64,000 bases of DNA. Source: Flavobacteriales bacterium (lineage in GTDB: Bacteria > Bacteroidota > Bacteroidia > Flavobacteriales_F > PHOS-HE28). The stretch lies in contig JADKFY010000014.1 in assembly GCA_016717305.1 (NCBI GenBank), positions 62,001 to 126,000 of the forward strand. The letters are read 5' to 3'. The translations under genes were made by a program, and so were the position numbers. The notes beneath the pieces were generated by a model that was given only the letters and a program-made list of their open reading frames with translations, was not told the DNA's origin and ran no database searches. Of this stretch, positions 47,193-55,076 are shown piece after piece (position 1 is the first letter of the stretch; the number at the start of each line of letters is the position of its first letter).

Positions 47193-47363
47193 TTAGTTCA
47201 CCGCGGAATAGCCGATCACCTTCCGTGTTTCCATCACATCCTTGGGTAGAATGCGATCCCTTTGGTGAAATTCCCATATCCATAGGTTGTGTCCATACGC
47301 GCTCATGTGCCGGTCATGCAAGGAGGATGCACTTTCGGGAATGGAACGCATCAGCGCACACAT
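47193..47363 (-). CDS. small unknown protein behind the GIY-YIG gene
   Basis: A 56-residue frame begins with an ATG two bases after the preceding stop and reads MCALMRSIPESAS, then SLHDRHMSAYGHNLWIWEFHQ. Composition and tight spacing make it plausible as a real small gene, but no homologue is known to me. The 249 bp between it and the giant T9SS gene shows no other feature. Confidence 0.35.
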   Translation of the reverse strand: MCALMRSIPESASSLHDRHMSAYGHNLWIWEFHQRDRILPKDVMETRKVIGYSAVN

Positions 47364-47365
47364 AT

Positions 47366-48138
47366 TCAATTGGACCACACCGCATAACCCTTCCGTCGCA
47401 ACTCCAAGGTCAACCCTTTCTCCACGGCCAATGCTTCTTCGCGGCCCATGGGACCGATATCCTGATACAAGCTCGGTCGCAAGTAGAGACCGTACTTCTT
47501 CACAATAGCGGCAGAGAGATCGTGTCCTTTCGCATTGCGATAACCGGTCTTGTGTTGGTTGAACCGTTCTTGCGGTGTCTTGCTCGTCATGCCCACGTAC
47601 AGGCATTGCTGCACGCCATTGAATTGCGGGTTGGCCTCACGGAATTTGCGGTCCTCGGTAAAGACCTTGCGAGAAAGTTCGATCACGTAAACGCGGTAGG
47701 CGGTGGGCATGGGATACCGTGGAAAGATATTGCCCAGCAGCAATTCTTGAAAGTTGGATGTGAAGATATCAACCATCGTTTTGAGAACGCAGCTCTGGAT
47801 CATTCTGTCCATTCGGAAGAAAGTGAAGAACAGCGCTGCCGCCAACAGGACCGAACCATCGATGCCCAAGAACGCATTCTTCAGAACCGTGCTTTTGAAT
47901 GTGCCTGACAAGGTGGCCAAGCTGAATGTCATAACTACCAATGCATAGAGCGGAATGCGCCTTGGATGAGGTAGCTGTACCACTGCGTCATCCAATAGAT
48001 CAACACCCCTGCGGCAGTGGCGGCATTCACGAAAGGGACCAATGGAAGAGTGCTCCAACCGCGAGCGGCAACAATACCCACGGCCAAGTGGAGGACCAAG
48101 AAGATCCACGTAAGGGCCAGGATGACGGGGTCGCTCAT
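47366..48138 (-). pseudogene. membrane protein with C-terminal GIY-YIG-like domain, frameshifted
   Basis: An ATG at 48138 opens a frame with two membrane helices (ALTWIFLVLHLAVGIVAARG, TAAGVLIYWMTQWYSYL) that stops near 47940. The other frame picks up at IPLYALVVMTFSLATLSG, contains another hydrophobic stretch and ends with YRVYVIELSR, LYVGMTSKTPQERFNQHKTG and REEALAVEKGLTLELRRKGYAVW, resembling a GIY-YIG nuclease core. One missing base near 47957-47960 (in GGCGCATT of the minus strand) would unite them into a protein of about 258 residues. A membrane-anchored GIY-YIG domain is unusual. The catalytic Glu is not certain by eye. Confidence 0.65.
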
Positions 48139-48209
48139 GGAACGAAGCTCGGAAGAAGATCTGTCCTCCCAACGGCGTCCCACCAAGTGTTTTCGCTACC
48201 TGTCGACCT

Positions 48210-48655
48210 CCCGATCAGGAGATCCGCCAGATGATGGTGGCGGTGATCTTCACCGAGGCCTTGGAACCCGCATGATCGCTCATGTTCGGGCCCTTGTTGA
48301 TGCTGGACATGGAGGTGGTGAAGACGATGGGGCAAGCCGTCCTTCTTCATGTGGGGCGCGCAGAACTGGCCAGCCGCCAGCCGCTGAAGACGTTGAGTTC
48401 GAAGGCGCGGTTGACCGTGCCCAAGTCGATCTTGAAGAGATCCTGGCGGCCGCCACCGCCGCCACCCGCATTGTTGATCAGGAGGTGGATGCCGCCCAAT
48501 TACTTGAACGTGCTGTCCACCAGTTTCACGAGGTCTTCATCCTTCAGGACATGGCATTCCACGGCGATCGCCTTCACGTCGATGGTTTCGATCTCTTTGG
48601 CCGCTTGCTGTGCGTTCTCCAAATTGAAATCGCCGGTCCTTGATACAGCCGTGCT
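48210..48655 (-). pseudogene. short-chain dehydrogenase/reductase remnant
   Basis: The minus strand encodes about 145 residues of a classical SDR similar to 7-alpha-hydroxysteroid dehydrogenase: ENAQQAAKEIETIDVKAIAVEC, LGGIHLLINNAGGGGGGRQD (the NNAG motif), VNRAFELNVFSGWRLA, then VFTTSMSSINKGPNMSDHAGSKASV. It lacks the N-terminal Rossmann GxxxGxG and the C-terminal part. A TAA replaces the Gln codon in TFK(Q)LGG, and two further indels disturb the part around ARPHMKKDG. Substitution plus indels point to true decay rather than a single sequencing error. It lies directly downstream of the SDR/DUF2867 gene, with which it shares orientation. Confidence 0.75.
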
Positions 48656-48663
48656 TCTTTACC

Positions 48664-50079
48664 CTACACCGCCAACTTCGTCAGCATGCCGTTGAATACC
48701 AGGCCATGGAAAGGCAACACCGCATACCAGTAGAGCCGCCCCCAAAGACCCTTCGGTCGGAAGGTCGCCGTCTGTTGCAGTTGACCGCCGTCCATCTTGA
48801 ATTCCAACCAAGCCTCGCCCGGTAATTTCATCTCGGCGAAGAGCAGCAGTCTACCTTCCTCTTTGTTCGCATAGAGCACGCGCCAGAAATCCACGGAGTC
48901 GCCGGCCATGAGCGTATCCAAGTGTGTGCGGCCGCGGTTGAGGCCCACACCACCGACCAGCTTATCCATGAAACCGCGCATGCGCCACAACACGTTTCCA
49001 TAATACCAGCCCGTTCGACCACCGATGCGCCAAATGCGTTCGCGTGTCCGTTCCCTGTTGCCCATCGGCTTGCTGCGCTGGTCGGTGAAACAACCGAAGG
49101 TGGGTACCTGTAAGAACTCGGAAAGGTTTGCGGTGAACGCACTGCTGGTGAAGGAATCGGTCCAACCGGAAACCACTTCGTTGCCCTCGATCTTTTGCAG
49201 TGTTGCTTGCAGGGCAGTTGGGTAATCGATAGGCGTGATGCCCAGTATCCCGTTCAGCTCCGTGTTGCGGCACACCACTTCCACTTTCATGCTGTCCACC
49301 AACGAAACGGCCAGTCGGTATGACGTGGACGTAACGAAATACAGCCAGTAGGAGGAGAGCCGCGGTGTCATTACGGGCACGATGCCGATCCATCGCTTTA
49401 GGCCGCGCACCTTCGCGTAGCCCAGCAACATTTCCTTGTAGGTGTAGATGCCCGGTCCACCGATGTCGAAATCGCGATCGTAGGTCGCGGCATTGCCAAG
49501 TGATTTGGATAGGAAGCTGATCACATCGCGGATCGCGATCGGTTGGCAGCGGGTACGCAACCAGATAGGAGCGATCATGACCGGCAGCTTTTCCACCAGA
49601 TCACGAATGATCTCGAACGATGCACTGCCCGAACCGATGATGATGCCCGCACGTAACGACGTCAGGTGATAGCTTCCGCGGTTCAGCTCTTCTTCCACGG
49701 CTTTGCGCGATGCGAGGTGTTCCGAAAGTTCGTCCTCATTGATGATGCCGGTGAGGTAGATAACCTGCTTCGCCGCAGTGCTGGAGATCGCCTCGCGGAA
49801 ATTCACGGCCGACCGCAGTTCCGCTTTTTGGAAGTCGGTGGATGAGGCCATCGAATGCATCAGGTAGTAGGCCGCATCAATGTCGGCGGGAATTACGGCC
49901 AACGAAACGCGGTCCAGGAAATCCAGCTCCACCACCGTCACGTGGTCCTGGAGGGCAACGGGCACATGGAAGCGATCCTTGTCGCGCGTGCAGCAGATCA
50001 CGTAATGCCCTTCCGCAACCAATGCAGGGAGCAGGCGTTTGCCGATGTAGCCCGTGGCACCGGTGAGCAGAATGCGCAT
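48664..50079 (-). CDS. NAD(P)-binding SDR protein with DUF2867 domain
   Basis: The 471-residue protein starts with an atypical/extended SDR Rossmann fold (ILLTGATGYIGKRLLPALV). It continues with the YxxxK-like region (IYLTGIINEDELSEHLASRKAV) and carries a C-terminal DUF2867 segment (FWRVLYANKEEGRLLLFAEMKLPGEAWLEF) and FNGMLTKLAV. Such proteins are common in Bacteroidota and are annotated as NAD-dependent epimerase-like of unknown substrate. The ATG at 50079 directly begins the fold and has TACCTTTC three bases before it, so the message is probably leaderless. Confidence 0.88.
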   Translation of the reverse strand: MRILLTGATGYIGKRLLPALVAEGHYVICCTRDKDRFHVPVALQDHVTVVELDFLDRVSLAVIPADIDAAYYLMHSMASSTDFQKAELRSAVNFREAISSTAAKQVIYLTGIINEDELSEHLASRKAVEEELNRGSYHLTSLRAGIIIGSGSASFEIIRDLVEKLPVMIAPIWLRTRCQPIAIRDVISFLSKSLGNAATYDRDFDIGGPGIYTYKEMLLGYAKVRGLKRWIGIVPVMTPRLSSYWLYFVTSTSYRLAVSLVDSMKVEVVCRNTELNGILGITPIDYPTALQATLQKIEGNEVVSGWTDSFTSSAFTANLSEFLQVPTFGCFTDQRSKPMGNRERTRERIWRIGGRTGWYYGNVLWRMRGFMDKLVGGVGLNRGRTHLDTLMAGDSVDFWRVLYANKEEGRLLLFAEMKLPGEAWLEFKMDGGQLQQTATFRPKGLWGRLYWYAVLPFHGLVFNGMLTKLAV

Positions 50080-50082
50080 TGC

Positions 50083-50090
50083 GAAAGGTA
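50083..50090 (-). promoter_or_regulatory. -7 element directly before the SDR/DUF2867 start
   Basis: The minus strand reads TACCTTTC, then GCA and the ATG. Seven of eight positions match TAnnTTTG and the distance predicts a leaderless transcript. Confidence 0.35.
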
Positions 50091-50202
50091 TGGGGGTGGT
50101 CCGGTGGAAATGCGTGGGGCGATGAAGCACAGCACCTAGCTGTACAGAACAAGATGGACGGTTCCTTTGTTCAGTTGATGACCCACGAATCGCAGACCGA
50201 CC

Positions 50203-50790
50203 ATGAAGATCTTCTCCATCATCCTGATCATTGTGTTGATCCTGTTCGTGGTCTCACAGATCTGGGCCCAACGCCAAGTGAGCGGCATTGAAACATATCC
50301 CTACCGCGTGGTCAAGACCTACGATGGCTTCGAGGTGCGCACCTACGAGCGGGCCAACTTCATCTACGTCACCATGGATGCGCGCAGCTATTCGGAGAGC
50401 TCCAGCAAGGGTTTCAGGATGTTGGCAGGCTACATCTTCGGCGGAAATGACCGCCAGCAGAAGATCGCGATGACCTCTCCGGTGGTCATGGAAATGGACA
50501 GCGATGTGACCATGAAATTCCTCGTGCCGGCGCAGTACAAAATGGATGAACTGCCGAAGCCCGAGAACGCGGAAGTGCGTTTCGCCACGGAGCAGGAACG
50601 CACCGTGGCCGCGATCACCTTCGGCGGTTTCGCCAACGACGAAAAGATCCTGGCGCAGAAGGACGAACTCTTCAAACGCCTTGCCGCAGTTGGCATCCAA
50701 CACACCGGCCAGTGGAGCTTCCTTGGCTACGACCCTCCTTTCAAAATGTTCGGCAGGAAGAACGAGGTGGTGGTGGAAGTGCTGCCGTAA
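50203..50790 (+). CDS. SOUL-family heme-binding-like protein
   Basis: The 195-residue protein has an N-terminal hydrophobic anchor (IFSIILIIVLILFVVSQIW) and a SOUL domain with the signature ETYPYRVVKTYDGFEVRTYE, GNDRQQKIAMTSPVVME and PFKMFGRKNEVVVEV. Eukaryotic SOUL proteins bind heme; bacterial members are little studied. It probably sits in the inner membrane facing the periplasm. It stands alone. Confidence 0.9.
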   Translation: MKIFSIILIIVLILFVVSQIWAQRQVSGIETYPYRVVKTYDGFEVRTYERANFIYVTMDARSYSESSSKGFRMLAGYIFGGNDRQQKIAMTSPVVMEMDSDVTMKFLVPAQYKMDELPKPENAEVRFATEQERTVAAITFGGFANDEKILAQKDELFKRLAAVGIQHTGQWSFLGYDPPFKMFGRKNEVVVEVLP

Positions 50791-51023
50791 AATGGCATCC
50801 GTGGTTCCTTCGTAGTCACATACAAGCGCTGTCAAGCGCGGAGGGAAACCCTGTAGCCGAGCGCATGGAACAGCCGAGGAGGACCTGCTCTTTTCCAACT
50901 CCACGCTGCACACATACATTGTGCGCCCGAGGGTGAAGAGCCTCCCGACCGTTGGGGTCAACGGACCATCCTCACACCAAGGGAAGACGTTGCGCCAAGC
51001 GGGTGCGGATCACGGGTTGCAGC

Positions 51024-51830
51024 ATGGAGCAAACGACACAAGGAACAGTTTGGAAACTCAGGTTGTTCGTTGTGGGTCATGTGGCCAAGGGCGTGGTGTT
51101 CTGCTTGATCGGCGGGCTCGGTACCTACGCGGTTGTTCGGGGAGGCGGTGACCCACGAGGCATGATGGATGTGCTGATCTGGCTACACGCGCAAGCGTTC
51201 GGTTTGGCCATGGTCATGATCCTTGGCTTGGGGCTCTTTGCCCACGGCGTGTGGCGTTGGTGGAAGGTGTTCGGATCAACTGAGGACAGCAAGGCCAAGG
51301 TGGTGACCATCGGAGAACGTATCGGTCATGTCGTTGGTGGCGCATTCTACATCCTGCTGTGCGTGTTCTCCTTCTCGCTGTTGTGGATCGAACCGCAGAC
51401 CAACTCGGACAACGGATCAACGGATCAAGTGCTCGAGTTCACCTTGAAGATACCGTGGGGCGAATGGATCTTGGGACTGATCGGCGCCATCATCATCCTG
51501 GTCGGCATCGTCATGGCGGTGCAAGGGTCCAAGCGGCAGTTGATGGTGGAGTTGGGTGGCGCGGACATGGCGAAGTGGGAGCGAAGGGGTTATCGCATCA
51601 TCGGCATGGCTGGATTCCTCGCGTGGGGAATGGTCAATGCCGTGATCGGCTATTTCCTGATCCGCGTAGCAATGACCAGCGACCCCGATAAATACAAGGG
51701 CATCAAAGGCGCTTTGGAATTCGTGGGCGGGCGCACGTTCGGAACGCTCCTATTGGGCAGCGTAAGTGCAGGGCTCTTGCTCTTCGGGCTCTTCATGTTC
51801 GCCAAAGCGCGGTATGAACGAACGGAGTGA
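51024..51830 (+). CDS. DUF1206 membrane protein
   Basis: The 268-residue protein has six membrane segments arranged as three repeats of two, with the DUF1206 pattern VGHVAKGVVFCLIGGLGTYA, IGHVVGGAFYILLCVFSFSLL and IIGMAGFLAWGMVNAVIGYF. The ATG at 51024 is preferred to upstream in-frame codons because it begins the first repeat. Function unknown. Confidence 0.85.
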   Translation: MEQTTQGTVWKLRLFVVGHVAKGVVFCLIGGLGTYAVVRGGGDPRGMMDVLIWLHAQAFGLAMVMILGLGLFAHGVWRWWKVFGSTEDSKAKVVTIGERIGHVVGGAFYILLCVFSFSLLWIEPQTNSDNGSTDQVLEFTLKIPWGEWILGLIGAIIILVGIVMAVQGSKRQLMVELGGADMAKWERRGYRIIGMAGFLAWGMVNAVIGYFLIRVAMTSDPDKYKGIKGALEFVGGRTFGTLLLGSVSAGLLLFGLFMFAKARYERTE

Positions 51831-51871
51831 AAGGACCACGGCCTTGTACTTGATGGTGGTTTGCTGCATGC

Positions 51872-52372
51872 CTATTCCCCCTTCTTCGGCTTGCTCCAGT
51901 GGTTCTCCAACGAAACGTTGCAAGCGTTCATCAGGCTCATGCCTTCACGTGCCAGGTCGTAATAGTCGTTCTCGCCACGGCGGTAGAAGCGCGCCATGTC
52001 CTTGAACTGGATCATGGCCGTCTCCACGGCGCTGTCTTCAACCAGCGGCAGTACGCCCCAGTAACAGGTGCGGAAACGCTCCAGACAACTGTCGAAGGCC
52101 AAGGTATCATCGGCACTGATCCACTGCTGTTCGTCGTGCGGCACCACCAACAGGTCGCCCACCGCCTTCCCTACTTCCTCATAGGCCTGCAGCTTCTTGG
52201 TGTACATGCTGCGGCTGAACTCCATTTTGCTTTCATGGCTCATTTGGCTGGTGAACTGCCAAGCACCGACCGAGATGCCCAACACGGTGAGCAGCGGTGC
52301 CACCGCCTTTGAATAGTCGGTATTCCTTCCCGTTTGCGCGGGACCTGTGGGCTTCGGGTGCTGGTCGTCCAT
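51872..52372 (-). CDS. unknown membrane-associated protein
   Basis: The 166-residue product has one hydrophobic segment near residues 21-36 (AVAPLLTVLGISVGAW) and a helical body (CLERFRTCYWGVLPLVEDSAVETAM). No family is recognised. Its ATG overlaps the stop of the gene at 52773 as TGATG, so the two are co-translated. It converges with the DUF1206 gene. Confidence 0.65.
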   Translation of the reverse strand: MDDQHPKPTGPAQTGRNTDYSKAVAPLLTVLGISVGAWQFTSQMSHESKMEFSRSMYTKKLQAYEEVGKAVGDLLVVPHDEQQWISADDTLAFDSCLERFRTCYWGVLPLVEDSAVETAMIQFKDMARFYRRGENDYYDLAREGMSLMNACNVSLENHWSKPKKGE

Positions 52373-52773
52373 CAGTGCGCAAGGTAGATGCTGCGCGTCG
52401 CATCCGTCTTGCCATCGGGAACTGTGGTCAGCCGCACGCAATGTGCATTGCCCTTGCAAGCCGGAGCGTTCGCAGGCAAACTCTTCACCTCATACTTGGC
52501 ACCTCCGAAGGCGATGCCGCTCTTGCCACCGGCACTCCACGTTTCCAACACCTCGTTGCTGCTCTTCCATGTTCCACCTGCGCATTCCTGCACCACGACC
52601 TGCTTTGCACTGAACGTGTAGGTGGCGTCACCGGGGCTGCACTTGGGTGCGGTGGCGTTGCCGATCACTTGCCATTGCTGACTACCGCCGCCGGTGAGCG
52701 TGCCGAGCGCGTCTTGGGCGTTCACAAGCATACCTAGTACAAGGCCGAGAAAAAGAAATGAAGTGCGGAACAT
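52372..52773 (-). CDS. small secreted cysteine-containing protein
   Basis: The 133-residue protein has a signal peptide (TSFLFLGLVLGMLVNAQD) and four cysteines (PKCSPG, QECAGG, APACKGNAHC) likely to form disulfides. It has the strand-rich look of a lectin-like or META/DUF domain but no named family. It is coupled to the next gene by a TGATG overlap. The ATG at 52773 opens the signal peptide. Confidence 0.7.
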   Translation of the reverse strand: MFRTSFLFLGLVLGMLVNAQDALGTLTGGGSQQWQVIGNATAPKCSPGDATYTFSAKQVVVQECAGGTWKSSNEVLETWSAGGKSGIAFGGAKYEVKSLPANAPACKGNAHCVRLTTVPDGKTDATRSIYLAH

Positions 52774-52936
52774 ATGTTTGTGTTTATGGATGGACATGCA
52801 AAGAATGGGCCCGAAGTTCGGAAATGCGGTGGACCTTGCCATTGGTGACATCTTCCATTTGCGTTGACCGCGTTCGCCATTGCAGCTGAACCTTCGTTGG
52901 TTGGGCGTTTATTCCCCGCGCAGTGAACCCGAAGTC

Positions 52937-52987
52937 ATGCCGGAAAGCGGGCGCTGTGCAACAGCGTAGGTCCCGCTTATCCGGCAT
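52937..52987. repeat. 51-bp palindromic repeat element, copy 1
   Basis: ATGCCGGAAAGCGGG at the left pairs with the reverse complement CCCGCTTATCCGGCAT at the right, with an inner hairpin CGCTG/CAGCG. It lies between the genes ending at 53064 and starting at 52773. A related 51-bp copy lies at 60304-60354 with about 80 percent identity by eye. It resembles REP or other short palindromic repeats; no RAYT transposase is in the window. Confidence 0.7.
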
Positions 52988-53063
52988 CTCACAGATCTCG
53001 ATAGACCAGCACCAGGCCCAACGACCCACCCTTCAACAGAAGGCGTCTGGTCCTTTCAACGGC

Positions 53064-54110
53064 TCAGCGCTTCACAACCTGATGCACGGCGACACGTCCT
53101 TCTTCCAACACCACCACTTCATAGACCCCGCTCGCAGGCAATTCCACTGCAATGTTGGTGGCGGCGGTACGCATCTCCTTTACCAATTGGCCCAGCACCG
53201 AACGCACGGTTATGGTGCGCATAGCAGTATTGGCAAAGCGGATGGTGAAGGCATCGGTGGTCGGATTCGGAAAGAGGACCAGGTCTTCCTTCTCGTGGTG
53301 CGATATGCCGGTAACGATCAATGGCTCCGAAGGAATGGAACAGTCCACCTCGTAGGTCACATCCACGGTGTAGGCACCCGACAATACCGGGTCTATGCAC
53401 TCCGTGTCCAAACCATCCAAGGGCACTCCATCCACGGACCATTGGTAGGTCAACCCGGGCGGGTCGGCACACAGGGATCCTCCGTTCTGCAATAGGGTGG
53501 GCTGTGTTGGTGGAATGAATTGGACGGTAAGTCCGAAGCCCAGGTCCTGCATGTATAGAGGACAGAGCGAAGGTGCCCCGCGCACGCTGTATTGGCCGGC
53601 CTCCAGTACCAACAAGGTATCATTGGTGGCGCCCGGTATCGGGAGGTTATCGAAGCCCATGGTCCACTGGATATTCGTGTCGTACGGATCGTTCAGGACC
53701 AGCAGCAACGTATCGCCACTGCAATACACGGGACCGTTCTGGGTGAAGTACAGCGGCTCGGCCCCTGCAGAGATCACCGAGATCGGGAGGAAGACCCATC
53801 CGTCCACCAGCACGTTGGGCGAGCGCTCGGTGCATCCGTCCAAGGTGGCCTCTACACTGAAGTTGGAACCCGCATCCTGGAAGGCATCCACCAAAAAGCC
53901 GGGGTCCGTGGCTCCAGGTACCGGTGCGTCGTCCTTGTACCATTGGTAGCTGTCGTAGACCTGCGTGGCCAGCACCGCTTGCTCATTCGGACACAGGATC
54001 AGGTCCGGAGGCAGCACGGTCGGATCGAAAGGGCATTGCGCTTGCACCTCGAAAAAGGGGAGCGAAAGAGCAAGCAGGAACAGGGTCGGCAAAGGGACGT
54101 GTTTGCGCAT
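53064..54110 (-). CDS. T9SS type A cargo with Ig-like repeats
   Basis: The 348-residue protein has a signal peptide (LPTLFLLALSLPFFEVQAQ), three Ig-like modules of the SYQWYKDDAPVPGATDPGF type (others at NIQWTMGFDNLPIPGATND and LTYQWSVDGVPLDGLD) and a sorting domain (LVLFPNPTTDAFTIRFANTA to VAVHQVVKR). It is secreted by the type IX system; function unknown, possibly adhesive. Confidence 0.87.
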   Translation of the reverse strand: MRKHVPLPTLFLLALSLPFFEVQAQCPFDPTVLPPDLILCPNEQAVLATQVYDSYQWYKDDAPVPGATDPGFLVDAFQDAGSNFSVEATLDGCTERSPNVLVDGWVFLPISVISAGAEPLYFTQNGPVYCSGDTLLLVLNDPYDTNIQWTMGFDNLPIPGATNDTLLVLEAGQYSVRGAPSLCPLYMQDLGFGLTVQFIPPTQPTLLQNGGSLCADPPGLTYQWSVDGVPLDGLDTECIDPVLSGAYTVDVTYEVDCSIPSEPLIVTGISHHEKEDLVLFPNPTTDAFTIRFANTAMRTITVRSVLGQLVKEMRTAATNIAVELPASGVYEVVVLEEGRVAVHQVVKR

Positions 54111-54371
54111 GTGGGTGGTGTTATGCCCACTGGACGCTTCGTGCCGGACTGATCGTTGCCTCTCCGCGCCAGCGAAAGTGATAGGCGGTTGATGTGGGGT
54201 CGAATAACAACCAAGTCCACGTTCACTTCAGTAAGAAATGGGATCACTGATGGACACGGATCAACATGTTCAATGCCTCCTTGCGCTTTGCGAGAAGACC
54301 AAACCATCTGCGTTCATCTGCAGACCCATGCGGGATGCGGCTGGAATTTCCCCGCCGAACACCTGTGATCG

Positions 54372-54716
54372 CTACTCCTGATCGGTCTCCTGCACACCGT
54401 GCTCCGCATCCTTGGGTACGGTCTTCACCTCCTTGATCTTGAAAATGAAATTCATGGCACTGGCCTGTCCTTCTGCGATCTCGATGGTCTTGCCCTCTAC
54501 CATCTTGGTATCCCCAGCGCCGTGGACCACTTGCACCAAGTGCTCTCCAACGCCGACGTCGTACATGAACGGGGTGCTCGCCACAACTTCACCCACGGCG
54601 ACGCTATCCACCAACACCTGGCCGGTAACATTGGACAGGACCAAGATCTTGCCGGTGGTTTGCGCGTTGAGCAACCCGGAAAGGAAGAGGGAGATGATGA
54701 TCAGCGGTGTTCTCAT
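54372..54716 (-). CDS. small secreted PEGA-like protein
   Basis: The 114-residue product has a signal peptide (PLIIISLFLSGLLNAQ) and one short beta domain (GKILVLSNVTGQVLVDSVAVGE, STPFMYDVGVGEHLVQVVHG) similar to PEGA or carboxypeptidase-regulatory-like repeats, and an acidic tail. Function unknown. Confidence 0.75.
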   Translation of the reverse strand: MRTPLIIISLFLSGLLNAQTTGKILVLSNVTGQVLVDSVAVGEVVASTPFMYDVGVGEHLVQVVHGAGDTKMVEGKTIEIAEGQASAMNFIFKIKEVKTVPKDAEHGVQETDQE

Positions 54717-54840
54717 GGGGTGATGGTGTTCTCAGAAATGGTGGGTGAAAGGTAGGGGGGATAATTAGGGTCGTCGGTGATCGACCAAGACTGTTGGGTT
54801 TTCCCCAGCGCCAAATGGCGCATTAAGAAGAAACAAGAGG

Positions 54841-55040
54841 AACCGCAGATGAACGCAGATAGACGCAGATAGATCCGCTTGCTTCAAAACGCCATCACCT
54901 TGAGCTGCATACAAGTGTTACGAGACCTTACCTTCCTATCAAAACGCCATCACCTTGAGCTGCATACAAGTGTTACGAGATCTTACCTTCCTGCCATCGC
55001 CCTGTCCACCTATCTGCGTTCATCTGCGTCCATCTGCGGT
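54841..55040. repeat. inverted ATCTGCG-rich arms around a 55-bp tandem duplication
   Basis: The left arm (from 54842, reading CCGCAGATGAACGCAGAT and on to about 54872) is an imperfect reverse complement of the right arm (about 55008-55040, ending ATCTGCGGTT). Between them are two tandem 55-bp copies, 54884-54938 and 54939-54993, starting TCAAAACGCCATCACC and differing at about two positions. It fills most of the 360-bp gap between two secreted-protein genes. A shorter ATCTGCGTTCATCTGC copy is at about 54306. It looks like a non-autonomous repeat or a duplicated insertion; no gene is inside. Confidence 0.7.
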
Positions 55041-55076
55041 TCGCATTCTCACTCCATCACGCCCGCCATATCGCGG

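Noticed and set aside
54884..54993. Tandem repeat considered as a CRISPR remnant
   Set aside because: Only two 55-bp units, directly adjacent with no spacer, and no cas genes.
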